Assembly (NCBI RefSeq): GCF_041146795.1
Contig: NC_135176.1
Location: 24,191,286-24,255,285, forward strand
Length of the DNA stretch: 64,000 bases
Direction: 5' to 3'
Origin: Maylandia zebra
Taxonomy: Eukaryota; Chordata; Actinopteri; Cichliformes; Cichlidae
In this document: piece after piece, positions 33,840 to 46,329 of the stretch
Layout of the letters: the number at the start of each line of letters is the position of its first letter
How positions within the stretch are numbered: the stretch's first letter is position 1
Notes under the pieces: generated by a model
Databases searched by the model: none
What the model was told of the DNA's origin: nothing
What the model saw: only the letters and a program-made list of their open reading frames with translations
Translations under genes and position numbers: made by a program

Positions 33840-34873
33840 AGAACTGGCAGGTGAAGGAAGGTTCAATCCCCACGATCTCCTCTCCGAGGCGCAGTAATCT
33901 AGCGTTTGTCAGAGTAGGAAGTGCAGTTTGCGGTAACAGTGAATTGAAAGTACGCCATAAATATGGCGCCAAAAGAGTTTTCAAGCTGATGATAAGAGCT
34001 GATTTTTCTCTCATTCTGTGTTGTCTTTTTTATTTTTTTCTTTCCCGGGGGGTGGGAGGGAGAGGGCTAGCAAGAGAAGACCCGCCTGTGCATTTGTGCA
34101 GAGCGGTGTGCACGTACACAGCACCGGGCAGAGGAGTGGAAGCGAGGCAAGGCACCGGAGCAAGTGAAGAAGACGAGGAGGAGAGAGCGCTGTGTTTTAT
34201 TTTTGAAGGAAGGGGACGTTGCGAAACTGGCTTGCAATATTTACTGACTCATCGCTTGGAAATAAAGCAGACCCTTTTTTCTTTTTCTTTATTTCGTTTT
34301 CTTTTTAAATCCTCGCTTCTCCTCCTGCTCCTCCTCCCGTGCGGCTGGCACCGGAGAGGAAAACAGTCGGATTTTGACACCACGTTTGGGGTTGCTTTTT
34401 GCAAAATGCGACACGCTTTCCTGTGAGCGCTATGTTGTGCGCACCTCGCAGCCCGTTACGCCGTGAACGGTAGCAGGACCGGCCGCTGCACCCGCTCCGT
34501 TTGTTATTGACTTGTGGAGGCTGTATCTCATCCTGGCTGCCACTTTTTTTGGCTGGGGGGGGATTTTTATTTCGGATTTGGACTCGGTCGTAGGTCTTTG
34601 CAGAGCTGACGCGCTGTCAACACACCGAGAGGTGAGGTGAGGTGAGGGGAGGGGAAGGGACAGTCCTGTCACCTAGCGTGGACCAGGAGCCAGCTTTTTT
34701 AGCTGCACTGCTAACAGCCTGCCAGGGCACCGAGTGGGCACGCTGAATTAGTCCTAAACCGCCTCCGCTGTTGAACTACATGTGCCTGGCTCCCAATGAT
34801 CTCCTAATCTCTGGGAATCGCCCGCCGTCCAGGACTGAGGACGTCTCTGTACCCGAAGCAGACAGCGATCAAG
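33840..34873 (+). promoter_or_regulatory. GC-rich promoter and first exon, presumptively jade2
   Basis: CpG density and GC content rise sharply here. An inverted pair of YY1-type cores (CGCCATAAATATGGCG, 33953-33968) sits at the left side. Two good donors follow: CGAGAG|GTGAGG near 34632 and GATCAAG|GTAAAA at 34873. A short frame from an ATG at 34780 reads MCLAPNDLLISGNRPPSRTE and on to SDQ at the second donor; its start context is weak. Human gene order (UBE2B, CDKN2AIPNL, JADE2) and strand predict jade2 exactly here, but no JADE protein sequence was found in the window, so the gene name is left as inference. Confidence 0.5.
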
Positions 34874-37157
34874 GTAAAATAAGAAATAACGCTGATTTAG
34901 TAAAAAAATAAATAAATAAAAGTAGAAGAAAATAAACATCCGAAGTCCACTTTGCTGCTGCTGCTAGTGCTATATCAGAGCTAGGCTAGCAGCTGTGTAC
35001 GGACTTTCTCGCAGCGGACTTGTGAGTTACAGTCGCGGCTGTGGCGCTCCGCCAGTGAGCGGGGCAAACGGGTCCAGGAGAGGTGGCGATGTTGTGGGTG
35101 AGGCGTGGGGATATGCGCTTTACGTGTTGCAGTGAAGAAAAGACAAACAGCGCCTTTGAAAGCAGAGCCGGTGCACTCACTGCAGGGACATGAAATTAAC
35201 CGGGGAAACTCGGGCCATGTTGTTGTGCTTGAAAAATGTGACGTAAACGAGCCAGCTCCCCCCGTGGGAATCAAAAGAGTGCGAGCTGGTTAGTTGGAGC
35301 GTATCCAAGAGTGTGGTTATTGTTGTTATTATGCATTTATATTTTTTCGGGGCGTAATTGTTCGCGGCAGTGGGGTGAGTCGTGTGGGATATTTTAAATA
35401 TAAACAATGAAAAAAAGAAAACTTGCGGGGGTGTTGAGGGTCGCACACATGGAGAGGCGCATGAGGTGAAGTTGTGAAGAGAGGAGGAGGTCTGGGATGG
35501 GGTGGGGTTGGGGTGTTGGTGGCACCAAACAATTTGCAGGCCCTGGGGATTTGCAGGTTTCTTCACTGCTCGGTAAATGGAGGGAGGGGGGTTCGGGCAA
35601 AAGGGACCAGCGGAAGCTGTACTGCTTTTAGGAAGGCTGGGCACGCAAGCATACACACATCAAGGAATTAGAGCAACTTCTCTCTGCCCCCTTCACCCCA
35701 TCCCCCTTCCTCCTGCTTCGTGCTGTGCTGATCTAGCTGGCGTCAGAAAAGGGGGGGGCTGTTGTTTACCTCTAAGTCAGAGCTCTCTCTGAGTGTGGCA
35801 GATGCATTCATACCTGGAGGGGGGGGGGAAACAACAACACCACCAGGACATGACACGTGGATGCAGATGGTGATGCTGCAAGTCAGATGTCTGCAGGATT
35901 AATGTGTTATAACTGGGGCATTTGCCTCCTGTGTGATTTTTTTTTTTTTGTGGCCACCTACTCTTCAACATTTGCCTGGAGCACCTCCAAAGAACACAAG
36001 TATATCTGCCTATTAGTGCTAATTATTAATGGATGGAGCAATTTATCAATTTTTTTTTTTTAGTTCAGAAAGGCTGAAGTGGCTCTAGCGTTGAATCAAT
36101 TGAATTGTCTGGAGATTTGTTAGATGTTCCCAGTAGTGACAGCCTTCCCTCCCACCTACCCTTCCTCACACACGCATACACATGTGCATCATTATCATCA
36201 TCATCACGATCGCCACTTGCAAGCAAGACCTGTGCACATATGCCAACAACTCCACGTGCTTCATGCCTACTCTGATCCTCAAGTATGGATGCAGGTAGCG
36301 ATTACACAGATGCGCACAAATACATACCTTCACCTCAGATTGTCTTCCTCACACAAACACAAACACAGACACACAACCGTCCTCCTCCCGCTGGGTATGA
36401 AACCGGAGATGAGTCACGGTGTGTGGGGGTATAACAGCTCTCTCTCTATCCCTCTAGCCCCTTCTTAATTTTTTTTTCATATCTTTTTCTGATGCAGTGC
36501 TATCTTGTTCTCACTCATGCTCATTTCTCTCCCGCTCCCCACCTTCCCTCCCTCGGGTCTCTCTTCGCTCGCCTAGAGACAGTGGTTGTTTACAAAATCA
36601 GCGAATGGGGATGAGTGCTGTTGTTATTTTGCTTCCACATTTTTGATGACAGCCCTCCAGCCAGTCGTCTGTATTTCAGTTGCTTCTTCATCTTCCATTG
36701 CTCCATCTCATTCAACTCTCCCTCTCTTTCTGTACTCCATCCACTCTTTTGTGCTTTTCTCCACCAACTTCTCCATCATCCATCCATCGATCCATCCATC
36801 GTACCGCCACTCCCTTCACACCATGTCATTTGCAGACCTTTTAAGCCTCACATGTGCCCGTACTCACACGTGTGTCTAGGCGTGGGTGTAGTGTTGCGTG
36901 TGTGTCTGTGAGTATTAGTGTCTGCTGCGTTAAGCGCTCAGCTCTGATTGGCTGGAAAAGGGGGTAAGGTCCCCCACGTGGTGTGTTGTATCGCATTAGC
37001 TGTCTACGTAGGTGATGATGAGGAGGAGGAGGAGAGATGCTGTTCATGAATGGACGGCTGACGTCACTTAAACCGTACCCTCAATCCGTCACACACACAC
37101 ACAAATGGATGTTTTTACGCACATCGCTGATGAAGGCTGCGAAAGCGTGTATAGTTT

Positions 37158-37190
<33 letters not shown>

Positions 37191-37496
37191 TGTTTTTTAA
37201 GAGTTAGATTTGGAGATTTGTCGTATAGGAAGGATGGGAACCAGCTGAGCGTGTGTGTGTGTATGGCCGCCTTCAGGCGTGTTGGCTAGCTGTCATGTTC
37301 ATAGCTCTCTGCTCTGATCTGCTTAGTAACCAACTAACTAACCCAGCAGCATGTGGGCTACTAGCTGAGGAGGATTTGTGTATCTGTGTCACAATACTGT
37401 AACTGTTCAGCTGAAATTTCTTGTAGTTTGAGACGATTAAACATTCTTAATTTTTTTCATTATTATTGTTACTTTGTGTTTCCTACATGCTTTTTC
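34874..37496. other. Presumed intron 1, GC-rich proximal part
   Basis: CpG content stays raised to about 35.3 kb. Large open frames on the - strand at 35177-35656 reflect the lack of stops in GC-rich sequence and have no motif. Further right are CCAT-type simple repeats near 36780 and a GAGGAGGAGG tract near 37020 beside a CRE (CTGACGTCAC, about 37058). Confidence 0.45.
37159..37190. repeat. (GTT)n microsatellite
   Basis: Pure trinucleotide array of about ten units. Confidence 0.95.
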
Positions 37497-38425
37497 ACAG
37501 CACTATTTATATATTTGCCCCCTCCCTGATTTCTTCGATTTTGCATACTTGTCACATTCAAACGTTTATCATTAGACAAAGATCAGAGTAAATGCAAAAT
37601 GCAGTTTTTCAATGGTGATTTAATTTATTAAGGGATAAAAAAGATCATTCAAAACCTACCCTCTGTAAAAATTGCCCCCTAAACCTAATAACTGGTTGTG
37701 CCACCGCCACCCTTGGCAGCATAAATTGCAATCATGCGTTTGAGATACTCACCAATGATAGTCTTTTACATCACTGCGGAGGAATTTTGGCACACTCTTC
37801 TTTCCAGAGTTATTCGAGGCTATTTCGGCATGAACAGCCTGTCTAGGGTCGTGCCGAAGCATCTCAATTAGATTTAAGTCCAGACTTTGACTGGGCCACT
37901 CCAAAACATTCATTTTGTTTCTTTTGTTTTTTGAGATATTCAGAGGTGAACTTGCTGGTGTGATCATCAGTTACAGCAAAGTGTCCAGGTCCTGAAACAG
38001 CAAAGCAGCCCCACATCATCTCACTACCGCCACCATGTTTGACTGTTGATATGACCTGACCTTAACTGAGGCAAATAAGACCAGCAGTCCTTTAGATGTT
38101 GTTTGGGTTCTTTTATGACAACCTGGATGAGTCGTTGATGAGCTCATTTGGTAGGTGGACCATTACTGGGAAGGTAATACCACTGTTGACTGTCGCTGTG
38201 GTTTATTGAAGTAATAAAGTCTTAGAAATGCTCAACAGGTCTGGCACTAAGACTGGCAGCTGCTTGTAAAGTTGAACTCAGCTTTCCAAAAAAATATGGT
38301 TAATCAGTTTTTTTCATGATTTAATATGAGGAGTGGCACAATTAATTTTGGATAACTCAGGTTTGGATAACTCTTAATAAATGAAATCAGCATTTAAAAG
38401 CTGTATTTTGTATTTAACTGGAATA
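37497..38425 (-). mobile_element. Tc1/mariner-superfamily element, internally deleted, antisense
   Basis: TTGCCCCCTAAACCTAATAA, CGGAGGAATTTTGGCACACT and CATCTCAATTAGATTTAAGT occur in the order typical of a very common fish Tc1-type element. The - strand peptide MNVLEWPSQSLDLNLIEML is its DDE catalytic block with one Pro lost. TTTTGTATTTAACT at the right mirrors GTAAATGCAAAATGC at the left, as terminal repeats. At under 1 kb, most of the transposase is missing. Confidence 0.75.
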
Positions 38426-39912
38426 TTAAAATGTGTCTGATGATGACAAATTTAAGACAAATATGCTAAAAAAAATCAGGAAAGTAGAAAATACTTTTAA
38501 CAACAAAAACTTTAATGTTTTATTCAGAATAAATTCATATGTGGAGTTGCCATTAGTTCACTTACAGTTTAGCTTAGTTCAGATTGTGTTAATTAGTTTG
38601 TCCTGCACAGATTTTTGTCGTGTCTTAGAGGTTTTGCAGCACGAAACAAACCATGTGTTGGCTTAAATGCCGCAGGCATGTTTTTATGCATTACCCTGAT
38701 GTGTTCTGTCAGTGTTTGCTCGAAGCAGATGACCCCGCTGTGGCCTAGAACCTCATTAGCGGCTTCTTGTGCGTGTGCATGCGTGCACATGCTAACCTGC
38801 TGTTCTGTGAGCAGGAGATGACGTCAGACTTCAAGGGGAGAGGGGGTGTTTTCATTTTTATATATTTTTTTCTCGTGTCACTGTGAGTCAGCCTTGTTAT
38901 TAAGGGATAATTGCAAAATCTGCACACCTGCACAGAACACTGGCGAGGAGGAAAATGTGGAACATATTTCAAGAGAAGACTTTTGCAGGAGTAATTGGAA
39001 TGTGCTTCCTAACTGTTTGGTCTGCAAAACCTGTCCCTTGTTGACTGAATGAGAGCAGTGGATGCTGCGGTGCACCAGATGTTTTTTCAGAAAAATTAAT
39101 GATGCTTTTTTTTTGTTTTGTTTGTTTTTTTGTTACATTTTACAGGAAAGCCTTTTTGAACAAAAACTGTGTCGGGAAAAAAAACTTGTTATTATAATTT
39201 TTTCATATCAGTGTAATGACTATTTCTGTCAAACTTAAATGTAGAGCATTATAAAATTATATTTTAAATAAAAAAAACATAGGTATATATAGAACCTGCT
39301 ATTGTTTTTTGTTTTTTGTTGTTTTTTTTTACCCTGGATGTCCTTTCCGATGCAGCTCCAAAAGGATTTGTGACAGACTGAACGTGGGGTCTTTGCTTGT
39401 TTGGAAATTTTGTGTGAAACCACAGATGTAGGTCTGACCGGTCGAAAGCTTCAAGTCTTACGGGAGAACACAAACAAAATGGAAAAATAAATTATGTGAT
39501 TAGTTTAAAATAAGCAAAGTGGGTAAATTCAAGAAAAATTCACATGTAAACAAAGGAGAAAATAAGCAAAAATGAGCTATTCATTCAGCTCTGGTCCTCT
39601 TATGGCAGGACTGTCTCAACGAAGTGGGCAGTCAGGATTATATATGGACTAGATGTGTGACCGGATCACAGATCTGATGTTGGAGTGTCGCTCGCACTCC
39701 TGACATACTTGTATACTGTGTACAGCTGCAGTGGCTGCTGGATGCATTAGTCTAACCTGTTATGGCTCTAACTCTATACCCATCACATCAATGGTTCAGC
39801 ACTGTGCTGCTCTCGTTGTCATTGGCCTTTCGTGTTGTCTGTCAAAACATGGTTTGAATGACTTCTGTCGACTTTATATTGGCCGTCTCATGTTGTAATT
39901 GAGTAAAGCTAG
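38426..39912. other. Intron-like DNA
   Basis: No exon, RNA or repeat is recognised. T-rich runs lie at about 39104-39135 and 39300-39330. Confidence 0.4.
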
Positions 39913-39920
39913 TTCACTAT

Positions 39921-40834
39921 TAGAGCAGGGCGATATGACCAAAAATATTTATCACGATATAGATTTGAAAATTGGCGATAACGATATAACTGACGATATA
40001 ATTGACACTAGACAAAATACTTTACAACTCCACAACTTTATTAGTGAAAAAAACCCCCATCAATGTATTTTCACTTAAACAAGCAGCTGTTTTTTACATT
40101 AAAGTTGTATAAAAACGTAACAGTGCAAATGCAAATTCCTTGCTGACAGTTTAACCAAAAGGCATTTCCAGTGGAAACTGGCCGACATATCCTCAGCATA
40201 ACCATGTATAATATCCACAAAACTTAAAAAGAGGTTATACACACACAATACGGTAATATTATGTTGAAGCACAGTACGTATCACTCCGCGAGGTGCCTGC
40301 CTACGATAGCCGTAATGCTCCGACAATCCATCAAGCGCTGCGGGTTCGTAGCTTAGCAAAGTCGTACTAAAACATTTGACAGATTTTCGAGTGCCGTGTA
40401 CCACATAAAATCGTTTCGAGGTCAGTAAACACAACCAGAATTCATACATAAAGCACACGGGATTATAATCTGTCGACTTTCAGAAAAATCAAAGGATTGA
40501 TTTTAAGTGTGCCGTATTTTCCAAAAAACACGGTAATAACGACGGCCCGCTAGCATGCTCTACCAAAAATAGTGCTTTGTTGTGTGTCTGACGGACGAAA
40601 GCCAAACCAGTTCCACACCACTGAAGTTGCAGCATTTTTACAAACCTAGTTCATCCGTTTCATTCAACGATCCGCTTTCGCCCTTGTCATTCTGCGTCGC
40701 CGCCATGTGCGTATGTAAACAAAGGCACTGCGCATGCGCGTTTTACCCATATTCTATCGTGATATTTCATTTTCTTGTCGTTGCCCAACATTATACCGGT
40801 ATTACCGTGAACGGTATGATATGGCCCAGCCCTA
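39921..40834. mobile_element. Non-autonomous hAT transposon with 8-bp target duplication
   Basis: Ends TAGAGCAGGGCGATATGA (left) and ATGATATGGCCCAGCCCTA (right) are imperfect inverted repeats of a common fish hAT family. They are bracketed by TTCACTAT (39913-39920) and TTCACTAG (40835-40842), 7 of 8 matching, the duplication length of hAT transposases. The interior has paired GATATAAC/GATAT motifs and a CpG-rich right half but no transposase frame. Confidence 0.85.
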
Positions 40835-40842
40835 TTCACTAG

Positions 40843-43834
40843 AATTATTTTTATAGTGGTATTGCACAGGAATTAGCACATATTGCTTTATCCTTTTTTT
40901 CTGATACTGTAAACCAGCCCAAAGTTTCAAATAATGAGGGATTATGCTTGTGTTGCCCACAGAACTGCTGCAGTAGCAAAGCAGGGCATGCACGCTTGTG
41001 TATGCACACGAAAGAAAGCTCACCCACCCTTTATTAACTGAAGTAATATGTAATCCCATATATGCTTTTTCAGAATAAATAGCAGAGAACAAAAAGAATC
41101 TGTTGCAATAAGTTCCTCATCCTACAGACAGACTTCAGTGCTATCGTCTTGGACTGCAGCTGGTGGAGGTAGTCCTTGTTCTACTCTGTAGCCTCAGAGG
41201 ACTACAGAGTAGCAGCACTAGCTGTCAGCCTGCTGCAGGCTCTGGTTAGGGTGACCCTCCTGCTCACAGTGGATCTCCAGAGGAGTATATCATGACCAGC
41301 TGTGGTCCAAGAAGGTAGAATTAGAGTTTGTCTGAGGGGCCACTGCTGTATGCAGCGACTGAACTGTCAAAATAAGAGCAAGGGTATTTGGCAAAACCTA
41401 TTCGAGTGGCCCTGAATTTACACAGGCAGCAGATATCCGTAAGATATCTTCAGGCACAAAACTTTGACTATGAGAAGCCTCATCTATTTAATGTTCAGAC
41501 TTTTTGTTTAGATGGGGCAGCCAATTAGCTTAAAGGGAGGGTTACATGCTGCACCAAGGCCTAATTTAATGAGGATTATTTTGATCTGTAAATTATGCAA
41601 ACTAACTCGAGGCAAGTGAAAATGGGGATAATAGGACCCTTTTAACTACATCAGCCGTACTAAGAGATGCATATTATATGTACATGTGTTTAAGTAATAT
41701 AGTATATCTGTGAAAATCTGTGAAATATTTAAGTTAGTTTTAAGCACACAAGATGTAGGGTCATTTCTGAAAATAGAGGTGAAGCCCACAGTTGTAGAGT
41801 CTCAGGTGACTCGTGCACAAAGTTAAAAAGCAGAAACATTTAAAATGTGTTATTATGCTCAGACACATTTTCCCCTTTCTTCCTGGTTTGCTGGGTTATT
41901 CTCTTCTCTCTCTCTACCTCCTACTCTTATTTCCAGGGGAAGAAAATAAAAATAAAAGTCTAGTTGTAAGCACATTGATGGACAGGCTGACAGATGCCGC
42001 CTGAGCTCCTGATGGGAAGAGTTTCAGGAGTAGGTATGTGTATGTTTTTGTGCTGAGCGAGGGGAGTAAACAACAGATAGAAACAGTATGTCCGGCCTTC
42101 CTTTGCTGTAGGAACGCACGGTGATTCGAGAGGAAAATAAGCCTTTACTGCGCTTATTTGTATTTAATGTACATGTGTCGAGATGCTACATGTGTGTTTT
42201 GAACTGCCAGAAATTAGGATAAACTTAAAAGAGAGGCAGAACAAAGGCGATGAGTTGTTGAGGAGGTAGTCGAAGACAGCGACAGAGGGAGGTGAAAGGT
42301 AGTAATAGAAGATGAAAGACAAGATGTAGGGTAAAGGATGGGAGGTGCAGGTAGTCGGGGTTACTAGAGGGTGAAGGGCAGAGTGCTCATCCTCAATCTC
42401 TGTCCTTGTCGTCCTTCCTTCCAAAGGCTAATGAACTCCCGATGGCAGTGGAGACGGGAGCTCTGGATCAGCCTTCCATCTCTCTGTGTTTCTCCCTCCC
42501 TCCCACCTTCCCTCCTCCCACCTGTCGTCCCCTTTTGCTCTTTCTCCTCCCGGGTTTTTGGCAGAGCCCGAGGCTCCCTGGCTCCGATTCACCTTCTTTA
42601 TTGTTTGTCAGCAGATTTTAGGAGATGGAGCGGGAGGCTTAGTTAGAAAATGATTTGGACCTCAGCCTTGTTCCCGCTTTTTTTTTTTTTTTTTTTTTTT
42701 TAATTCCCTTTCATTCTCTCTCCTATCTTTCTGTTTTTCGCTCACTCATCCCTGCTCCCATAATGCAGCGGCAGCAGCAGGAGCAGTGGCAGCATCAATA
42801 AATATTGTGTTAATGTTCTGGTGGCTGGAGCCAGCAAGGTGCTAAAGGAAATCTATTTGATTTCTGTGGCTCTTTTGTTTGGCCTCTCAGGTTTGTGTGC
42901 ATATATGTGCGTGCACATTTGGTGTAGCAGCATTAAGTGTGTGTAAAGGTTTTTGTCTTTTGCTCCATTTATTCCCTCTTCATAACGCAAGCGCACTTCC
43001 TCTCTTCTGCTGCCGTCCTCAGAGTTTCCTTATTTTCTTCCCGAGTTTAACACTGTTTTACTGAGACGGAGTCCCTTAAGGATTTAACTGCTTCTTTATA
43101 GCTAGCATGAGCATTGTACTTAGAAACAGACACTGTCGAGGGAAGCTGCTTGAGGTATTGATATGCATAAAGTAAACTAGTTTGTATGTGCGTAATGCTA
43201 CAAGGTATATGTGAGATCAAAGGGTTCAGGTATGGTCTATCTGTCAGGCAGCTATTTTTAGACTGAGCTATTGTGTAAGGTATTCCTAGAAAGCATTTTA
43301 TAACCCTACCTACTTTGTCTACACTGCAATGCTGGGCAATTATTGAATTACGTGGGTGTGATTGTCTGATTTTGATTCTGATATGTTCATTTGTACAAGC
43401 CCATTTTGCTATTTTTGGTTGTAATCCTAAGGATGTAAACAAAGCAGTTTGTAACTCATTTACACATCTCCCTCCATGAGCCCTGTCCCATCTGGGAATG
43501 CCTGTACTTCCACATATGTGTCTTATAATTGCTTCTACGGCCGAATTTGATCGCACAGTCTTTCCTCGAGCTTGTCCATTTTGAAAATAGCTGTGATGGC
43601 AATGGCAAATGCACAAGGTTATCAATAATGAGAGTTGTACAAGCTGCCAAAAGAGCAGCAAAGCACAGCTTGCGTGGATGTGATGTCATTTTTGGGAGAG
43701 ATTGCTTTCCCTTTGGTGTGTTTTAAGTGATGTGTATTTTTATATTTGATTAGGCAAGCACTGCTCTTCTTGGTTACCCTGCTTTCCCCGATGTAGTGCC
43801 ACTGCACCCACCACAGTTTTCTTGTCATGAAGGT
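40843..43834. other. Intron-like DNA
   Basis: Includes an 11-bp perfect hairpin at 41181-41212 (loop of 10), a T24-type run near 42680-42703 and a C/T-rich stretch at 42470-42560. A stop-free - strand stretch of 204 codons (43661-43047) has no ATG and no recognisable domain, so it is not called a gene. Confidence 0.4.
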
Positions 43835-43975
43835 CAGCGGTCCCCAACCCCCAGGCCACGGCCCGGTACCGGTCCGTCAGTTGTTTGGTATCGGGCCACA
43901 AGAGTTGAAATTTATGGTTTTCAGGGTTTTTATCAATAACTCGGTTTCACTGGGTCTTTTCCCGTGTTGTAGTTT
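43835..43975. mobile_element. hAT-type terminal fragment, related to the copy at 45251
   Basis: CAGCGGTCCCCAACCCCCAG, CCCGGTACCGGTCCGTCAGT and ATGGTTTTCAGGGTTTTTAT match the reverse complement of the right half of the 45251-45570 element. The far end was not found, so it is either truncated or a longer relative. Confidence 0.75.
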
Positions 43976-45242
43976 CGTATCTTATTTTGAAAGAAACATT
44001 TAAGCGTTACCATAGAGACCAGAGAGCATTAAGGAGCAGAGAGGAGGATGTTAATTTTAATGTTACTGGCTCATTTCCGGAGGACGCTGCTAATAAAGTT
44101 ACACAATTACACAGTGCATTCGCGTTTTTTTTATTATATTTACAAACTACCGCAGCTTTTGTCTTGGTCGTATCGTTTATTTAGTTGTATTTATCTGCGT
44201 CAGCTTATATTGTCTGACATCTATTCAGCGTGCAATAGACATCAATTGTCAAAAGCTGATATATTGATCAAGTCGCCTGAGTCTATAAAATACTGAAGCT
44301 GCTTTTCTTATGGTTGCCAAAGTACATTCAACCAGTGGATTGGTACGTGTCAGTGGAGGAAAAAGGGAAAGGAAAAAATCCTAATAACAAAAAATAAAGT
44401 TACTAATAAAGCACCTAAATCGTAATCGTGAAATGGAAACAATATTCCTTTAGAAGCCTTTACAAACTGTCGTTTCTAGCATCGTTAACGTTCTTCATTT
44501 AAACCATGCTACTGCTGGCAGGGGGTCTTTGTCTTTTGCTTCTCTCTTATGTTACGCTTCACTTAGGGAAGCTTTGCTCCCCTGAGAGCAATACCAGAAA
44601 ACTAATTCACTTTACGGAGACAACAGTCTTCTGTATTTGACATGAGTAGCAAGTTTCCGTCCATTCGGCGGATCCCCACGGAGCGTTCAGCGGGAGGGGG
44701 GGACCACAGGGGAGAGGGCTGATGGGAATGGTGATGGTGATATCAGCATCAGAGAGTGACTCATGACTGCTCTTAAGTGGCTCTGAGCCTAACAGTCAGT
44801 TAGATGTGAAGGGGTGGAGGTGTGTATTACCGAGTGAGGTCGTGAGCGCATGGAGTTTCCGGCTGAGATGTTGAGTACTGCTGTGTGCTGCGGTTTGTTT
44901 TCTTTTTCACTTTAGGTTTATTGGTGGTTTCTACCTTTGTGATGGAGCTCTCACTGTATCAGTGGGTTGCACTATACAGCAGCCTGTGTTTAAAAAATGT
45001 ATTGAATAGCTGATCCACAACTTATTCCTTTTTTTGTTGAAATGCTGAAGGCTAGTTTCTTAGATATCCTAAACCCAGAATATACGTCTATCTCCAAGAG
45101 CTGAAAGTTAGCAGCACCATTTTAGCAGAGTTAAACCATAATATTGAAGCAGCTTTTAGATGTTGCCTTCACATGACCTTCTCACCACCATAAAACCCTG
45201 GAAAGGGTACAGACTGCACAAACACAAGGAGTCCAACTCAAC
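43976..45242. other. Intron-like DNA between two hAT copies
   Basis: The first part may be the interior of a longer hAT element whose right terminus was not found. No gene is recognised. Confidence 0.4.
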
Positions 45243-45250
45243 TCCTAGAG

Positions 45251-45570
45251 CAGCAGTCCCCAACCTTTTTTGCGCCACGGACCGGTTTATGCCCGACAAT
45301 ATTTTCACGGACCGGCCTTTAAGGTGTCGCGGATAAATACAACAAAATAAAACTAGTACCGGTACCGAAAAAAAGGAAATTTATTCATAACACACGTGAA
45401 AAGACCCAGGAAAACCGAGTAAACGATAAAAACAATAACAAAATAACGCTGAAAACCGATAAAAACCCTGAAAACCATACATTTCACACCTGAGCCTCAA
45501 CTCTCACGGCCCGGTACCAAACGACTCACGGACCGGTACCGGTCCGAGGCCCGGGGGTTGGGGACCGCTG
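45251..45570. mobile_element. Complete 320-bp hAT miniature element with exact 8-bp target duplication
   Basis: TCCTAGAG flanks both sides (45243-45250 and 45571-45578). Termini CAGCAGTCCCCAACC and GGTTGGGGACCGCTG are inverted repeats with one mismatch. Internal GGTACCGG-rich palindromic segments lie near both ends. No coding capacity, so it depended on another hAT element's transposase. Confidence 0.93.
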
Positions 45571-45946
45571 TCCTAGAGGATGGAGGAGGAAATTCTAGTT
45601 CCCTGTCACTGTCTATGCAGGATGCTTTTGGTCACATTATTGAGTTTGAGCCACCAAAGAAAGTGAAGCACGAGCCTGTGCACAGTCTGCGCGGACAGCT
45701 GTATTGATTACAGCAGAAGTTGTACGTATCTGTTCCTTCTGACGTGTGAGGATGGACAAATGAAAAACTTGCTTTAAATACCTCATGTGTTGCCATGATG
45801 GTCTGCAGCCATGATAGCAGCTATTTGAGGCTTTGCTTACACATACACGCACAAGGCAGTACTTTAAGTTTAATGCTTGCCATTTGTAATATCCCAAAGT
45901 ACTGGATGTTTTGAACTGACAGTGATACTAGTTAAAAAGTTAGTGC

Positions 45947-46287
45947 GTAAATGGCCTGTATTTGTATAGCGCTTTACTTAGTCCCTATGGCGCTTAGTCC
46001 CCTTAGTCCCCAAAGCGCTTTACACTACATTCAGTCATCCACCCATTCACACACGCATTCACACACTGGTGATGGCAACCTACATTGTAGCCACAGCTGC
46101 CCTGGGGCGCACTGACAGAGGCGAGGCTGCCGGACACTGGCGCCACCGGGCCCTCTGACCACCACCAGTAGGCAATAGGTGAGGTGTCTTGCCCAAGGAC
46201 ACAACGACCGAGACTGTCGGAGCCGGGGCTCGAACCGGCAACCTTCCAATTACAAGACGAACTGCCAACTCTTGAGCCACGATCACC
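45947..46287 (-). repeat. tRNA-derived SINE, near full length
   Basis: On the - strand the right end has a pol III-type internal promoter: box A-like TGGCTCAAGAGTTGG and, after about 30 bases, a perfect box B GGTTCGAGCCC. A shared body follows (GGGCCCGGTGGCGCCAGTGT, TGTGGCTACAATGTAG), ending in CAAATACAGGCCATTTA. Two headless copies are at 25945-26116 and 50874-51067. A near-duplicate CCTTAGTCCCC is present in the left part of this copy. Confidence 0.85.
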
Positions 46288-46329
46288 CTAGACAAAGGGC
46301 TTGCATGAAGATTTGTTGAAATATTACTG

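Noticed and set aside
33851..34426. 191-codon + strand frame in the GC-rich block
   Set aside because: It overlaps the promoter and first-exon region, has low-complexity stretches (poly-Leu, poly-Phe) and no domain; GC-rich DNA lacks stops.
35177..35656. 159-codon - strand frame
   Set aside because: Reads Pro/Ser/Thr-rich low-complexity sequence in a GC-rich area, with no motif or splice context.
40099..40458. 119-codon - strand frame
   Set aside because: Lies inside the non-autonomous hAT element and shows no transposase block.
43047..43661. Longest stop-free stretch of the window, 204 codons on the - strand
   Set aside because: It has no in-frame ATG at all, no recognisable domain and no splice signals that I could pair. 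A run of this length is not improbable in 64 kb read in six frames.
46243..46287. Possible tRNA gene (box A and box B on the - strand)
   Set aside because: The promoter boxes belong to the head of a tRNA-derived SINE with a shared body in two other copies; no tRNA cloverleaf with proper acceptor stem is apparent.
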